DNA of 27,197 nucleotides from Bacteroidota bacterium (lineage in GTDB: Bacteria; Bacteroidota; Bacteroidia; Bacteroidales; VadinHA17), in the NCBI GenBank assembly GCA_023430725.1, contig JAEYZD010000071.1, positions 1 through 27,197 of the forward strand, read 5' to 3'. The notes under the pieces were generated by a model, which worked only from the letters and a program-made list of their open reading frames with translations, was not told the origin of the DNA and ran no database searches. The stretch's first letter is position 1, and each line of letters opens with the position of its first letter. Both the position numbers and the translations under genes were made by a program. This document shows, in pieces, positions 1 through 8,081 of this stretch.

Positions 1-2040
1 GTATACCGTAGCACCCTTGCACCCCTCCTTCCATGCGGTGAGGTAGAGCTCGGAGACTAGCTCCTCCTTTGCCTCGGCGGGAAGGTTGATTGTGACGCTG
101 ATTGAGTGATCAACCCATTTCTGAATGGCACCCTGCATCCTTACCTTCGCTACCCAGTCGACATCATTGGCGGTTGCCTTATTGTACGGTGAAGCCGAAA
201 CGATCTCATTAATCTGATCCTCAGTCATTTCCTTCACATCCTCATACCTGTAGCCGTTCACCTTCATCCAGTCGATGAACTTGTGGTGGAATACTACAAA
301 CTCCTCCCAGTGGTCACCCACCTCGTCGATGAAGGTCACCTTCACATCCTTGTCGTTGGGATTGACCTTGCGCCGGCGCTTATAGTAGGGCATGAACACC
401 GGTTCAATCCCGGATGTTGTCTGACTCATCAGGCTGGTGGAGCCTGTGGGTGCTATTGTAAGGAGGGCGATATTGCGCCTGCCCTTCTCCTCCATATCTG
501 CAACCATTTCAGGATCAGCATCGCGAAGGCGGCTGATGAAAGGATTTGTCTTTTCGCGTTCTGCGCTGTAGATGGGGAATGCGCCCCTCTCCACTGCCAT
601 ATTGGTTGAGGCGCGATAAGCCTCGATGGCCAGTGTGCGGTGAACGCTCACGGAGAATTCCGTAGCTTCGTCCGTACCGTACCTGAGTCCCAGCGCAGCG
701 AGCATGTCTCCCTCAGCCGTAATGCCGATGCCGGTACGCCTGCCCTCGCCGGTCTTGTGGCGGATGTTATTCCACATGTTGCGCTCGACGCGCTTCAGTT
801 CCGGATCCTCCGGGTCAGCATCAATCTTGGCAATGATTGCATCTATTTTCTCCTGCTCGAGATCGATTATATCGTCCATAATACGCTGTGAAAGATGCAC
901 ATGCTCCCGGAAAAGGTCGTAGTCAAATTTCGCCTTTGGCGTAAACGGATCCTTCACATAACTGAAGAGATTAATTGCAATGAGCCTGCAGCTGTCATAC
1001 GGACAGAGAGGTATCTCGCCGCACGGGTTGGTGGATACGGTCTCGTAACCGAGATCGGCATAGCAGTCGGGAACACTTTCGTTCCTGATTGTATCCCAGA
1101 AAAGAACACCCGGCTCTGCCGATTTCCATGCGTTATGCACTATTTTGTTCCAGAGTTTGCGGGCATCTATCTCCCTGACAAACTTCGGGTTGTCTGAGTT
1201 GATAGGGTATTGCTGGCGGAAAGACTTGCCCTCAATCACCGCCTGCATGAATTCGTTGGTGATCTTCACCGAGACGTTGGCCCCGGTGACCTTGCCAGCT
1301 TCCAGCTTTGCATCTATAAAACTCTCTGAATCAGGATGTTTGATTGAAATAGAGAGCATCAGTGCTCCGCGGCGACCGTCCTGTGCCACCTCGCGGGTTG
1401 AGTTTGAATAACGCTCCATGAAGGGTACCACGCCGGTTGATGTCAGGGCGCTGTTGAGCACAGGCGATCCCTTGGGACGGATGTGTGACAGGTCATGACC
1501 TACACCGCCGCGGCGTTTCATGAGCTGTACCTGCTCCTGGTCTATCTTCATGATACCCCCGTAGGAGTCAGAGTCACCCCTGTTGCCAATGACGAAGCAG
1601 TTGGAGAGTGAAGCAATCTGGTAGTCGTTGCCAATTCCTGTCATCGGTCCGCCCTGCGGAATGATGTACCGGAAGTCTTTGAACGCTTCATAGATGGCCT
1701 CAACCGATACAGGATTGGGATATTTCTGTTCGATGCGGTGTATCTCGGATGCAAGTCGCAGGTGCATGTCATCCGGTGTCTTCTCATAGAGGTTCCCGAA
1801 AGAGTCTTTGAGAGCATACTTGCTTGCCCATACCTTCGCCGCAAGGTCATCACCGCCGAAATAGAGGCGGGTTGCCTTGATTGATTCCTCGTAGGTAAAA
1901 GTATCTTTTGCATTCCCGCCTGCCGGCTTGTTTTTCTTTTCAGTCACCGCCTCTTCCTTTTTGATCTTCCTCTCCTCTTTTTTCGCCTGCTCCTTTTCGT
2001 TAGAGGCGACAGTGGCCGAATGGACAAATGAATCTCCCAT
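1..2040 (-). CDS. nrdJ: Adenosylcobalamin-dependent (class II) ribonucleotide reductase, 3' end beyond window
   Basis: Reduces ribonucleotides to deoxyribonucleotides with an adenosylcobalamin-derived thiyl radical. The visible 680 codons start at the ATG whose complement is 2038-2040 and run open to base 1, so the C-terminus is missing. Residues about 16-41 form a Lys/Glu-rich low-complexity leader; the conserved body begins near residue 47. C148 lies in the SLSNCFV motif expected for one cysteine of the active-site redox pair. The finger-loop motif NPCGE is at 338-342, with C340 the expected radical cysteine and E342 the catalytic acid. APTGSTS follows further on, as in RNR large subunits. 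No class I NrdB gene and no NrdG activase are adjacent. Class II is inferred from overall similarity to the Bacteroidota B12-dependent type; the diagnostic C-terminal part is outside the window. Confidence 0.88.
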   Translation of the reverse strand, partial: MGDSFVHSATVASNEKEQAKKEERKIKKEEAVTEKKNKPAGGNAKDTFTYEESIKATRLYFGGDDLAAKVWASKYALKDSFGNLYEKTPDDMHLRLASEIHRIEQKYPNPVSVEAIYEAFKDFRYIIPQGGPMTGIGNDYQIASLSNCFVIGNRGDSDSYGGIMKIDQEQVQLMKRRGGVGHDLSHIRPKGSPVLNSALTSTGVVPFMERYSNSTREVAQDGRRGALMLSISIKHPDSESFIDAKLEAGKVTGANVSVKITNEFMQAVIEGKSFRQQYPINSDNPKFVREIDARKLWNKIVHNAWKSAEPGVLFWDTIRNESVPDCYADLGYETVSTNPCGEIPLCPYDSCRLIAINLFSYVKDPFTPKAKFDYDLFREHVHLSQRIMDDIIDLEQEKIDAIIAKIDADPEDPELKRVERNMWNNIRHKTGEGRRTGIGITAEGDMLAALGLRYGTDEATEFSVSVHRTLAIEAYRASTNMAVERGAFPIYSAEREKTNPFISRLRDADPEMVADMEEKGRRNIALLTIAPTGSTSLMSQTTSGIEPVFMPYYKRRRKVNPNDKDVKVTFIDEVGDHWEEFVVFHHKFIDWMKVNGYRYEDVKEMTEDQINEIVSASPYNKATANDVDWVAKVRMQGAIQKWVDHSISVTINLPAEAKEELVSELYLTAWKEGCKGATVY

Positions 2041-2112
2041 TGAACGTTAAAAAATATTAAAGTTTGAATATAAGTTAGTTAGTCTACCTTCCGTATGTCT
2101 GAACGGGTTTTG

Positions 2113-2144
2113 CTAAAATAGGTAAGCCGGCAAGAGGAGGCAAG
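2113..2144 (-). promoter_or_regulatory. Candidate Bacteroidota-type promoter for the ribonucleotide reductase gene
   Basis: On the minus strand the -7-like box TATTTTAG (complement of 2113-2120) matches TAnnTTTG at seven of eight positions. A CTTG (-33-like, complement of 2141-2144) lies 20 nt upstream, the usual spacing. A small dyad, AAAAG-TTCT-CTTTT (2148-2161), lies just upstream of the -33 box. The transcript would have a leader of about 65 nt before the ATG at 2040. I see no cobalamin riboswitch in this 213-bp gap. Confidence 0.35.
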
Positions 2145-2195
2145 AAGAAAAGTTCTCTTTTATCAACATACATATTAACTTTTTGCACCGCCCCG

Positions 2196-2227
2196 TATAT
2201 AAAAAGGAAAGGCCGGAAACCCGGCCT
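2196..2227 (-). terminator. Rho-independent terminator of the TonB-dependent receptor gene
   Basis: Read on the minus strand, a 7-bp stem AGGCCGG / CCGGCCT (2221-2227 paired with 2210-2216) with a 4-nt loop is followed by a T-rich run. It starts 26 nt after the receptor stop codon, where an intrinsic terminator is expected. Confidence 0.75.
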
Positions 2228-2253
2228 CTCCAAACTAACTGTATTTCTTAATA

Positions 2254-5200
2254 CTAGAAGATAAGACGCACTCCGAGCAGGCATCCCCAGGTGCTGGAGG
2301 TGCTGAGGCTCTTGCTGAGTGTTGTCTTGTTTGCAAAATCCTGGAGTGAGTTTGCATTGAGCCTGAAGGTGGGCTGGCTTGTTGCACTTCCCCTGCTTAC
2401 AACCGTAAGAGGCCTTACGTTTTCGTAACTGGCCAGCGGATTGTAGGTGTAGGCACCCCATGAATCATTGATCATGTTACCGACGTTGAGAAGGTCAAGG
2501 CTCACCTGGAGGGTGTATTTGCGGTCACTTCCGAAGTTGGTAAACACATCCTGGAGTATCTTGGCGTCAAACCTGTGAATCCAGGGCTGTACTTCACCGT
2601 ATCTCTCGGCATACTTGCCCATGCGGCTGTTCAGGTAATCATTCTCATAGACATAGTTCCAGAACGTTGCAGCCTGATCAGCAGCTGACATGCTGTTGTA
2701 GGCAACAAACTTGAGTTCATCCGGCTGGCCGGGAACATACATAATGTCAGATGATACACCGTCACCGTTCAGGTCATTTGAATAGGTGTAGGTCCATCTG
2801 CCGGTCTGGTAACCTGAGTAAACAAGTGAGAAGGTTGTCGAGAGGTGCTTCAGATACTCAATGCGGTATGATACATTGCCGATAAGCCTGTGAGGAGTGG
2901 CAAAGTTCGAGTAGCTGAGTTCCGGGGTGTTCAGGCTTCCGATAGAAGTGTTCGATGAGTAAGCCGAATAGGCTGATGAGCCCGGGTTGGCACTGATGTC
3001 CTTGGCCACTGTATAAGTATAGGCAAACATACCTGAGAAGCCTTTGCTGAAGTTCTTTGTCAGCATGGCTGTGAGTGAGTACTGGTAACCCTCGTCACTG
3101 TTTACAAGCTCGGTAGCTGCACTGACATTGCTGTTGACCTTGGATGCTGTGCTGCTTGCCCAGTAACCGCGGTTGTCAGCACCTGCCAGATTGCCCGAAT
3201 AGGGAGCCAGGTTGATGTTGATCTGCTGTACAGAATTGATGTCCTTTGAATAGATTGCTTCACCTGTGAAGACCATATTCCATGGCAGTTCAATGTCAAA
3301 TGCCAGGTTCGAACGCCATATCTGCGGGAATTTGAACTCCTTGCCAACCTGTGTCAGGGTGGAGTTGTTCGGCAGTGAACCGGGAGTGGTCGGGAAGAGT
3401 GTCGGGTTTGAAGCAAGAAGATCCTTGTAATCAGGATTGAATCTCAGGTCGGTGAGGTTTGCACCGCCACCCTGTGAACCCCAGCCGATTTCAGGCGACT
3501 GAAGGGTACCTGCGTTTGTGGGCTGGTTGGTGAACCATACGAAAGGAAGCATACCGGTAAAGATGCCTGTTCCTCCGCGGACCTGCAGTGAACGGTCACC
3601 CTTGACGTCCCAGTTGAAGCCGAAACGCGGGGAGATCACCAGCTGGCTTTCAGGCCATGTGCTGACATCCATTTTCTTGCCGTCAATAAATGTAAGAGCC
3701 GAGATTGCGGGGTTATCCTCCATCTCGTCGAGGTACATCGGAAGCTCGAGGCGGACACCGTAGGTCAGCTTGAGTTTGGGAACAACCTGCCATTCATCCT
3801 GCAGATATGCTGCTGCGAAGCCGAAGGTTGCAATTGCACCCGGGGCATCAACACCGTTGTATCCGTAGGTCACGCCGAAGCCCGAAGGTGCCTGGTTGTT
3901 GAGGAAGGCATCAACTGACGCATAACGGTAGTATGAAGTACCCTCACGGATGTAGGAGTTGCGGAAGAAGAGACGGTCAAACGATACACCTGCGGTCAGC
4001 GTGTGCCTGTTCAGGTTTACCGTCAGGTTGTTGGTGATCGTCAGTGTCTTGTTTGTAACATCGTTGTTGAAAGTGAAGAGCTCATAACCGAATGACATGT
4101 ACTGGTCGCCATCCTTCCAGATGTCAACGAACGGGAACAGGTCTGAGTTACTTGTGCGTGTATCCTGTATAAAGGTATAGCTTGCAAGGAACTTGTTTGA
4201 GATCTTCGGTGAGAAGCTGCTGTTGAGTTCACCGGTCATTGAGCGGACCGTGTTCTTGAATCCGTAGAATGCATTTGAGAATGCAAGTGACTGGCTGCTT
4301 ATACGGCCTGAGTTACGCGGGTTGTTGGGTGGTCCGCTTGTTGCGTTGGTAGTCTGGTCAGATGTACCGACAACGTCATTGTACCTCAGGGTCAGCTTGT
4401 GATTGTTGCTGATGTTCCAGTCAAGGCGGGCAAGAATCTTCGTATTCTTGTTTTTGAACGGGTCGAAATCCTTGTATTTGCCCGGATCATAGTCATATGT
4501 GTTGATGAGGTGATCCCTTACACGGATCATGTCAGCTTCGGTGGTCCTGGAGATCATCAGGTCAGGATCGGCAACGCCGTTGGTGCTGGGCTTCCACGTT
4601 ACACCGGGGATGCTTTCAGTACCGTATTCTCCGCTGAGGAAGAAGAAGAGTTTGTTCTTGATGATGGGACCGCCGATGCGTCCGCCGAAGTTCATTGAAC
4701 TCCTGGAGTTTGCGCCCTGAACCTCCCTGCCGTCAACCGTATTGCCGGTAAAGGACTCGGGACGGATATAGGTGTAAACTGAGCCTTTGAATGTGTTGTC
4801 ACCGCTGCGTGTGACTGCGTTGATGCTGGCGCCTGTGAACTGCGACTGGCGAACATCATAGGGTGCCATGCTGACGGAGATCTCCTCGATAGCATCAAGT
4901 GCAATTGGCTGTGCCTCTCCGCCCGGCAGCGGGTTGCTGCTCAGACCGAAGTTGTTGTTGAATGCAGCACCGTCAATTGTGATAGTGTTGAAACGGCCGT
5001 CACGGCCACCGAACGAGTTACCCTGTGCCTGGGGAGTAAGCCTGGTAAAGTCGATAAGACTCCTGTTGATGGTAGGCATGTTGACAATGTCACGGCCACT
5101 TACGTTGGTCACGGTACCTGAACGCTCCGAACTGAGGATTGAGTTGCGGAGACCGGCAGTCACAACAACCTCCTGAAGTGAGGTGGTTGTCTCCGAGAGC

Positions 5201-5523
5201 TGTCCGTTCTGCACATAGTTCTCACCCAGTCTAAGGGCGATATCAGTATAGGTACTGGTTGAATAACCCACAAATGAGACATCAACCTTGTAAGGACCGC
5301 CGACGCGCATGTTCTGGATCCTGTAGTTTCCGGCAACGTCACAGAAGGTAGCATACTGCGTTCCTGAGGGAACGTGAACTGCAACCACGGTGGCTCCTGC
5401 CAGAGGCTCACCCTTGCTGTCAGTGATCTTCCCGCTGAGGGAAGATGTCGTCACCTGCGCCATCAGGGCGGCAGACCCTATGAACAGGGACAACAGAATG
5501 AAAGTTAGCTTTAGTTTTCGCAT
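2254..5523 (-). CDS. Oar-like TonB-dependent receptor with carboxypeptidase-regulatory domain
   Basis: Outer-membrane beta-barrel transporter of 1089 residues. Residues 1-22 are a signal peptide (cleavage expected after the A of LMA). Residues about 28-110 form a carboxypeptidase-regulatory-like beta-sandwich (GKITDSKGEPLAGATV, ending FVGYS). A TonB-box-like LQEVVVTAG is at 116-124, followed by the plug and then a long barrel that ends in the terminal aromatic residue (RLIF) typical of BAM-assembled proteins. The sequence resembles the Oar subgroup rather than SusC: no SusD-like gene is beside it, and the glycine/asparagine-rich plug (GGRDGRFNTITIDGAAFNN) fits Oar. Substrate is unknown; Oar-type receptors have been linked to peptides or outer-membrane function. 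It is transcribed divergently from a histidine kinase, has its own terminator, and stands alone as a transcription unit. Confidence 0.9.
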   Translation of the reverse strand: MRKLKLTFILLSLFIGSAALMAQVTTSSLSGKITDSKGEPLAGATVVAVHVPSGTQYATFCDVAGNYRIQNMRVGGPYKVDVSFVGYSTSTYTDIALRLGENYVQNGQLSETTTSLQEVVVTAGLRNSILSSERSGTVTNVSGRDIVNMPTINRSLIDFTRLTPQAQGNSFGGRDGRFNTITIDGAAFNNNFGLSSNPLPGGEAQPIALDAIEEISVSMAPYDVRQSQFTGASINAVTRSGDNTFKGSVYTYIRPESFTGNTVDGREVQGANSRSSMNFGGRIGGPIIKNKLFFFLSGEYGTESIPGVTWKPSTNGVADPDLMISRTTEADMIRVRDHLINTYDYDPGKYKDFDPFKNKNTKILARLDWNISNNHKLTLRYNDVVGTSDQTTNATSGPPNNPRNSGRISSQSLAFSNAFYGFKNTVRSMTGELNSSFSPKISNKFLASYTFIQDTRTSNSDLFPFVDIWKDGDQYMSFGYELFTFNNDVTNKTLTITNNLTVNLNRHTLTAGVSFDRLFFRNSYIREGTSYYRYASVDAFLNNQAPSGFGVTYGYNGVDAPGAIATFGFAAAYLQDEWQVVPKLKLTYGVRLELPMYLDEMEDNPAISALTFIDGKKMDVSTWPESQLVISPRFGFNWDVKGDRSLQVRGGTGIFTGMLPFVWFTNQPTNAGTLQSPEIGWGSQGGGANLTDLRFNPDYKDLLASNPTLFPTTPGSLPNNSTLTQVGKEFKFPQIWRSNLAFDIELPWNMVFTGEAIYSKDINSVQQININLAPYSGNLAGADNRGYWASSTASKVNSNVSAATELVNSDEGYQYSLTAMLTKNFSKGFSGMFAYTYTVAKDISANPGSSAYSAYSSNTSIGSLNTPELSYSNFATPHRLIGNVSYRIEYLKHLSTTFSLVYSGYQTGRWTYTYSNDLNGDGVSSDIMYVPGQPDELKFVAYNSMSAADQAATFWNYVYENDYLNSRMGKYAERYGEVQPWIHRFDAKILQDVFTNFGSDRKYTLQVSLDLLNVGNMINDSWGAYTYNPLASYENVRPLTVVSRGSATSQPTFRLNANSLQDFANKTTLSKSLSTSSTWGCLLGVRLIF

Positions 5524-5781
5524 GATTGAATTTAGTTAGAAAAGTTATGGTTATTGCTCTGTATTATAATAATGATATTCAGGTGATTCAGGTTGAACTC
5601 CACTCCAACCGGAGCAGATGGTTAAATTACATTTACGGGCAGAATTAGCCGGAATTGTCATTTTGTAATTATTAACAACTTTTTAACGTGTTATCAAAAA
5701 GATATGAGCAGGTCATTTCCCGATTTTGGAGCCCCAAAGGTAATAAACTCCTACTTTTACGGAAATTAAATTTTTGTTTCA
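5524..5781. promoter_or_regulatory. Divergent control region between the TonB receptor and the histidine kinase
   Basis: This 258-bp AT-rich gap must carry both promoters. For the kinase (+), TTTG at 5725-5728 and TACTTTTA at 5752-5759 resemble the -33/-7 pair, but the 23-nt spacing is longer than usual. For the receptor (-), a TAACTTTT box lies about 17 nt before the ATG, with no good -33 partner. An interrupted palindrome with arms GGTTG and CAACC is at 5591-5610 and could be an operator. No gene is seen here. Confidence 0.3.
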
Positions 5782-6747
5782 ATGATACGCCTGATAGCCC
5801 TGTTTATCTCAATCGTGCTCCAGATAGTCGCCGCAGGCATAGCACTGCGCTTCATGAAACTGACGCGCTACCGCCTTTCATGGATACTTCTATCCTCATC
5901 CTTTGTACTGATGGCTGTGCGCACCCTGATACAGCTCATCGAGTATTTTCAGGGCAAGCCTTCGTTTGAGCTCATGATGGCAGATGAATGGATGAATGTT
6001 CTCATTTCTGTAATGATTATTACCGGGGTGGTTCTGATCAGGGAGCTGTTTTACTCGCTGAAGCGTGCGGAATCAGACCGCACCCGGTCAGAACGAAGGC
6101 TGCTTAACGCCGTTATCAACACCGAGGAGACAGAAAAGAAGAGATTTGCCAAGGATCTGCATGACGGCCTGGGGCCCCTTCTCTCCACCGTGAAGATGTC
6201 ACTGTCGGCCCTGACTCCCCGCATGACCGATCCTGTCGGGACGGAGATTCTGAACAACACCACCCATGTGGTCAACGAAGCCATCAATACTATCAAGGAG
6301 ATCTCCAACAACATGAGCCCGCATGTCCTTACAAACCTGGGTGTTGCGAGTGCCATCAGCACCTTCACCGCCAAAGTTAACAGCACCCGGAGCGTCAAGA
6401 TCGATTTCAGGACAAACATGGAGGGTGAACGGTTTGACAGCGACAGGGAGGTGGTTCTGTACAGGGCAGCCTGCGAGCTGATAAACAACGGCATGAAGCA
6501 CTCGGGAGCCTCACGGATAGAAATCGAGCTCCGCCGGCACCAGAAAATTATTACCTTGCAGTACCTTGACAATGGCAGGGGATTCGACATGGAGAAACTT
6601 TCATCCGAAGAGGCGGTGGGTATGGGAATACCAAACATCGAGACCAGGGTGAGGTCGGTTGACGGAGTCTTCGTTATCGAGAGCTATCCCGGAAGGGGCA
6701 CCAGCGCCCTTATCAGGGTGGATGGGGATGCGGAATTCAGGCAATAG
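5782..6747 (+). CDS. NarX/DesK-type sensor histidine kinase with three membrane helices
   Basis: Membrane histidine kinase of 321 residues. Three hydrophobic segments (about 3-23, 33-53, 70-89) with very short loops leave no room for a periplasmic sensor domain, suggesting sensing within or at the membrane. A short linker (about 95-120) leads into a HisKA_3 dimerisation domain with the phospho-acceptor H127 in KDLHDGLGP. The HATPase_c domain has the N-box ELINNGMKHSGA (232-243), DNGRGF (263-268) and the glycine-rich GMGIPNIETR region (280-289). The NarL-type response regulator 237 bp downstream is the obvious partner, although repeats separate the two genes. The stop codon lies inside a short GCAATAG repeat. 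The signal is unknown; the divergent TonB receptor is a possible target, which is inference from position only. Confidence 0.9.
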   Translation: MIRLIALFISIVLQIVAAGIALRFMKLTRYRLSWILLSSSFVLMAVRTLIQLIEYFQGKPSFELMMADEWMNVLISVMIITGVVLIRELFYSLKRAESDRTRSERRLLNAVINTEETEKKRFAKDLHDGLGPLLSTVKMSLSALTPRMTDPVGTEILNNTTHVVNEAINTIKEISNNMSPHVLTNLGVASAISTFTAKVNSTRSVKIDFRTNMEGERFDSDREVVLYRAACELINNGMKHSGASRIEIELRRHQKIITLQYLDNGRGFDMEKLSSEEAVGMGIPNIETRVRSVDGVFVIESYPGRGTSALIRVDGDAEFRQ

Positions 6748-6761
6748 GCAATAGGCAGTAG
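6741..6761 (+). repeat. Three tandem heptamers GCAATAG/GCAGTAG at the kinase stop codon
   Basis: GCAATAG, GCAATAG and GCAGTAG follow one another. The TAG of the first copy is the kinase stop codon. A related GGCAATAGTG occurs at 22210-22219 just before the other hairpin locus, so the heptamer may belong to the same composite repeat. Confidence 0.7.
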
Positions 6762-6787
6762 TGTGACAATGATTGCAGACAAAGAAA

Positions 6788-6875
6788 CATATATTGGATA
6801 ATGCCTGTAGGGCATAAAGAATTGTAATTCAGGACATGACACATGAAAGACGCTCGCAGAGCGTCAGGAATTGTA
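6788..6875 (+). repeat. 88-bp direct repeat, copy 1, with two GTA/GCA-loop hairpins
   Basis: This unit matches the one at 6886-6973 at 85 of 88 positions. The first hairpin is ATGCCT-GTA-GGGCAT (6801-6815, closing T-G wobble) with tail AAAGAATTGTA (6816-6826). The second is GACGCTC-GCA-GAGCGTC (6849-6865) with tail AGGAATTGTA (6866-6875). The loops are 49 nt apart. Short open frames across this stretch are explained by the repeat and are not called as genes. Confidence 0.85.
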
Positions 6876-6885
6876 GATAAATGAC

Positions 6886-6973
6886 CATATATTGGATATT
6901 GCCTGTAGGGCATAAAGAATTGTAATTCAGGACATAACACATGAAAGACGCTCGTAGAGCGTCAGGAATTGTA
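6886..6973 (+). repeat. 88-bp direct repeat, copy 2, ending 11 nt before the response-regulator ATG
   Basis: The hairpins are TGCCT-GTA-GGGCA (6900-6912) with tail AAAGAATTGTA (6914-6924), and GACGCTC-GTA-GAGCGTC (6947-6963) with tail AGGAATTGTA (6964-6973). Differences from copy 1 are A/T in the first stem, G/A in the spacer and C/T in the second loop. A 10-bp spacer (6876-6885) separates the copies. The final tail stands where a ribosome-binding site would be for the gene starting at 6985. Confidence 0.85.
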
Positions 6974-6984
6974 ACAGAGATCAT

Positions 6985-7626
6985 ATGGAAAAAATCAGAA
7001 TCGCCCTGGCTGACGACCACCAGCTTTTCCGCAACGGCCTGAAAATACTCCTCGGCGGCTACAGCGAATTCGAGGTGGTGGCCGAAGCCTCCAACGGCGC
7101 CGAACTGCTGAAAACACTCGATGAATGCCCCACTGACATAATCCTCATGGATATAAGCATGCCCGAGATGGACGGCGTTGAGGCAACAGCCCGCATCACA
7201 CGCCAGCACCCCGCCTCGAGCGTCATCGCCCTCTCAATGTACGGCGAAGAGGAATATTACTACCGTATGGTTGACGCCGGAGCAAAGGGATTCGTGCTGA
7301 AGGACTCCGACATCACCGATGTCCGTGACGCAATCATCGCCGTGCACCGCGGAGGAAACTACTTCTCGCAGGAACTGCTATACCATGTTATCAGACGGAT
7401 AAAGAACAGGGAACAGGAGGAGAAGAGCTCAAGCCTCTCCAGGCGTGAAAAGGAGATCCTTCTCAAGATATGCGAAGGTCTCTCAAACCACGAGATAGCA
7501 GATGCACTCTTCATCAGTAAACGTACTGTTGACAAACATCGGGCAAACCTGCTAGCAAAAACAGGATCCAAAAACACCGCCAGTCTTATTCTCTATGCAA
7601 TCAGGAACAGACTGATAGAGGTCTGA
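6985..7626 (+). CDS. NarL/FixJ-family response regulator
   Basis: Two-domain transcription regulator of 213 residues. The receiver domain (about 3-120) has the acidic pair D10/D11, phospho-acceptor D56 (ILMDISMP), S84 at the switch Thr/Ser position and K106 in FVLKDSD. A linker leads to a LuxR-type helix-turn-helix at about 147-210 (LSRREKEILLKICEGLSNHEIA, then ISKRTVDKHRANLL across the recognition helix). It most likely receives phosphate from the HisKA_3 kinase upstream. Its leader is the hairpin repeat ending at 6973. The downstream yraN-like ATG follows its TGA after one base, so the two are co-transcribed. Target genes cannot be deduced here. Confidence 0.93.
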   Translation: MEKIRIALADDHQLFRNGLKILLGGYSEFEVVAEASNGAELLKTLDECPTDIILMDISMPEMDGVEATARITRQHPASSVIALSMYGEEEYYYRMVDAGAKGFVLKDSDITDVRDAIIAVHRGGNYFSQELLYHVIRRIKNREQEEKSSSLSRREKEILLKICEGLSNHEIADALFISKRTVDKHRANLLAKTGSKNTASLILYAIRNRLIEV

Positions 7627-7627
7627 G

Positions 7628-7990
7628 ATGAGCGACAGACATTCACTGGGACCTCAGGGCGAAGAACTTGCCGCCGGATACCTCGTCCGGCAGGGATACC
7701 GGATCCGCCACCGCAACTGGCGCTCGGGACGCACCGAAATTGATATAATAGCTGAAAACGACCTGTATATCGTCTTCGTGGAGGTAAAGAGCCGATCCGC
7801 CGGTTTTGCCGTCCATCCCGCCCAGGCCGTCAACGTCCCCAAACAGCGTACCATAATAAACGCCGCTTCGAACTACATTGACACCTATGGCATTTTCAAA
7901 GAGGCAAGGTTCGATATAATAACTGTCATAACCAGCGGCCAAAACCATGAGATAGACCACATCGAAAACGCATACTACCCGACGATGTAG
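7628..7990 (+). CDS. YraN/UPF0102-family nuclease-fold protein
   Basis: Protein of 120 residues with the full YraN pattern: GPQGEELAAGYL near the N-terminus (8-19), RNWRSGRTEIDII (29-41) and VFVEVKSR (49-56). E12, D39, E52 and K54 fit a PD-(D/E)XK endonuclease-like core related to Holliday-junction resolvases. The length is normal for the family. Its cellular role is poorly defined. It starts one base after the response-regulator stop, so co-transcription is expected, but I infer no functional link. Confidence 0.9.
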   Translation: MSDRHSLGPQGEELAAGYLVRQGYRIRHRNWRSGRTEIDIIAENDLYIVFVEVKSRSAGFAVHPAQAVNVPKQRTIINAASNYIDTYGIFKEARFDIITVITSGQNHEIDHIENAYYPTM

Positions 7991-8015
7991 CCGCCGGCCA
8001 CGGATGCCGGCTGCT
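7989..8015 (+). terminator. Strong hairpin at the yraN stop, possible terminator
   Basis: AGC-C-GCCGGC pairs with GCCGGC-T-GCT around a 7-nt loop: nine base pairs with a single mismatch, starting inside the TAG stop codon. No clear T-run follows, so it may be a weak or factor-assisted terminator, or an mRNA 3'-end stabiliser. Confidence 0.45.
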
Positions 8016-8081
8016 CAATAACATTTCGCCTTTAATAATATTTGAATACTTTTATCCGTGCTAAAAATCATCCAAAAACAT

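Noticed and set aside
2010..2253. Possible cobalamin riboswitch controlling the B12-dependent reductase; GCCACTG appears on the minus strand near 2010-2016.
   Set aside because: That heptamer lies inside the coding region. The gap itself lacks the B12-box and multi-stem architecture and is partly occupied by the upstream gene's terminator.
2254..5523. TonB receptor as a BtuB-type cobalamin importer, suggested by the adjacent B12-dependent enzyme.
   Set aside because: At 1089 residues with an N-terminal carboxypeptidase-regulatory domain it fits the Oar-like group. BtuB is about 600 residues and lacks that domain.
6051..6638. 195-codon minus-strand open frame inside the kinase gene.
   Set aside because: It is an antisense shadow of the kinase, whose motifs are intact; no recognisable domain or initiation signal.
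6737..7209. Minus-strand open frames over the kinase-regulator spacer.
   Set aside because: They are translations of the hairpin repeats (recurring NYNSLCPTG-like peptides) and shadows of the response-regulator gene, with no family signature.
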